From positions 1-64,000 of the forward strand of contig DIGJ01000009.1 in assembly GCA_002419585.1 (NCBI GenBank): DNA of 64,000 nt, in the 5' to 3' direction. The position numbers were made by a program, and so were the translations under genes. Shown here piece after piece: positions 63,054 through 64,000 of this stretch. Source of the stretch: Lachnoclostridium sp. UBA5725. GTDB taxonomy: Bacteria > Bacillota > Clostridia > Lachnospirales > Lachnospiraceae. How positions within the stretch are numbered: the first letter of the stretch is position 1; every line of letters starts with the position of its first letter. The notes under the pieces are model-generated. The model searched no databases. It was not told where the DNA came from and saw only the letters and a list, made by a program, of their open reading frames with translations.

Positions 63054-64000
63054 ATGAAATTATTGAGTGTAGCAATACCTTGCTATAATTCACAAGAATA
63101 TATGAATCATGCAATTGAGAGTCTTTTAGTTGGGGGAGACGACATCGAAATATTAATTGTTGATGATGGTTCAAAAGATGATACTGCAAAAATAGCGGAT
63201 GAGTATGCCGAAAAATATCCAACAATAATACGTTCCATACACCAGGAAAATGGAGGGCATGGAGAAGCTGTTAATACAGGCCTTCGAAATGCAACAGGAC
63301 TTTATTATAAAGTAGTGGATAGTGACGACTGGGTGGAAGAGGAAGCGCTAAAAAAGGTGCTTGCTCTCCTTAAGACTATGGTAGAAGGCGCTACGAATTT
63401 AGATATGCTAATTTGTAATTATGTGTATGAAAAAGTTTCTGCGAATAAGCAAAAAGTAATTGATTATCGTACCGCTTTGCCTCAAGGAAAAATATTTAGT
63501 TGGTCGAATATCATGCATTTTAAAACGAGCCAGAATATTTTAATGCATTCTGTTATTTATCGTACCAATCTCTTGCGTGAATGTGGATTAGAGTTGCCAA
63601 AGCACACCTTCTATGTGGACAACATCTTTGTATATCAGCCACTGCCAATGGTAATGACAATGTACTATTTGGATGTTGATTTATATCGGTATTATATCGG
63701 AAGAGAAGATCAGTCCGTGAATGAAAAAGTCATGATTGGACGCGTGGATCAACAGATTAAGATAACGAAATTTATGATTCAATCACATGATTTATCAAAG
63801 ATCAAAAATCGCAAACTCAGAAATTACATGGCAAAATACTTGGCTATGATGATGGCAGTATGTACGGTTTTACTTTTGAAGGAAGGTTCTGACGAAAGCT
63901 TTGAGAAGAAAGAAGAGTTATGGGAATTCTTAGAAAAAGAGAATAAGCGCCTTTATCATGCAGTAAAAAACAAAACATTAGGCCGTTCTATGCAGTTAAA
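63054..64000 (+). CDS. Family-2 glycosyltransferase (3' end outside window)
   Basis: At least 315 residues, open to the window end. GT-A fold: nucleotide-binding SVAIPCYNSQEYM and EILIVDDGSKDDT, and the DxD-like VDSDDWVEEE near residue 85. AGGAGGG fixes the ATG. It probably builds the galactofuranose-containing glycan begun by glf; donor and acceptor unknown. Confidence 0.9.
   Translation, partial: MKLLSVAIPCYNSQEYMNHAIESLLVGGDDIEILIVDDGSKDDTAKIADEYAEKYPTIIRSIHQENGGHGEAVNTGLRNATGLYYKVVDSDDWVEEEALKKVLALLKTMVEGATNLDMLICNYVYEKVSANKQKVIDYRTALPQGKIFSWSNIMHFKTSQNILMHSVIYRTNLLRECGLELPKHTFYVDNIFVYQPLPMVMTMYYLDVDLYRYYIGREDQSVNEKVMIGRVDQQIKITKFMIQSHDLSKIKNRKLRNYMAKYLAMMMAVCTVLLLKEGSDESFEKKEELWEFLEKENKRLYHAVKNKTLGRSMQL

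Overview
The window looks like a chromosomal segment of a low-GC, spore-forming Lachnospiraceae/Clostridium-cluster-XIVa bacterium. The reasons are the AT-rich sequence, strong AGGAGG ribosome sites, a T-box before metG, many Rho-independent hairpins, a MecA adaptor, CwlD and YwmB-like sporulation-type proteins, and a selenium-dependent molybdenum hydroxylase cluster. It resembles Lachnoclostridium phytofermentans-type genomes; the species is an inference from gene content.

Layout. 1-7270: terminator of an upstream gene, a nested palindromic element, a 51-residue small protein, T-box + metG, then tatD-rsmA-PBP1A. 7275-12790: mecA (minus), a Hanks-type kinase fused to a degenerate P-loop domain with a stand-alone paralogue of that domain, a GH18 protein and a TetR regulator. 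12813-14273: a GNAT gene bracketed by two more copies of the nested palindromic element. 14290-21890: selD, a LysR regulator, yqeC, yqeB, yedF, a mocA-like gene and a selenium-dependent xanthine dehydrogenase. 22112-25067: an agr-type quorum-sensing locus (agrB-agrD divergent from an AgrC-like kinase and AgrA-like LytTR regulator), with a LytTR-type direct repeat between them and a serine-containing AgrD that is easily missed. 25116-29061: a YhhN-like membrane protein, an aldehyde dehydrogenase and a secreted 5'-nucleotidase. 29062-32225: a second selenium/sulfur module (two DUF3343 proteins, a TusA-like protein, a YedE transporter and a divergent class-V aminotransferase). 32247-36662: hydrolase, CwlD, DUF1097, Sua5-type TsaC, low-molecular-weight phosphatase and DUF402. 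36927-44186: a complete F-type ATP synthase operon with a Na+-type c-subunit signature. 44394-51246: deoC, rbsR, rbsK, rbsD, rbsA, rbsC and rbsB, with five matching LacI-family palindromes. 51371-56239: small or poorly characterised proteins, including an 839-residue membrane-anchored protein ending in a degenerate C39-like fold. 56408-61286: a BMP/NupA-type nucleoside ABC importer. 61360 to the end: an XRE regulator, UDP-galactopyranose mutase and a truncated family-2 glycosyltransferase.

How it fits together. Secreted nucleotidase, nucleoside importer, ribokinase, deoxyribose-phosphate aldolase and Se-dependent xanthine dehydrogenase could together scavenge extracellular nucleotides, with the two selenium modules supplying the labile-selenium cofactor. 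This is inference from content.

The most notable undescribed-looking item is a family of three roughly 280-bp nested palindromes (239-520, 12813-13098 on minus, 13997-14273). Internal loops and ends are conserved, while the long stems differ between copies yet stay almost perfectly complementary within each copy. This is covariation of the kind expected for a structured RNA or a hairpin-propagated mobile DNA element.
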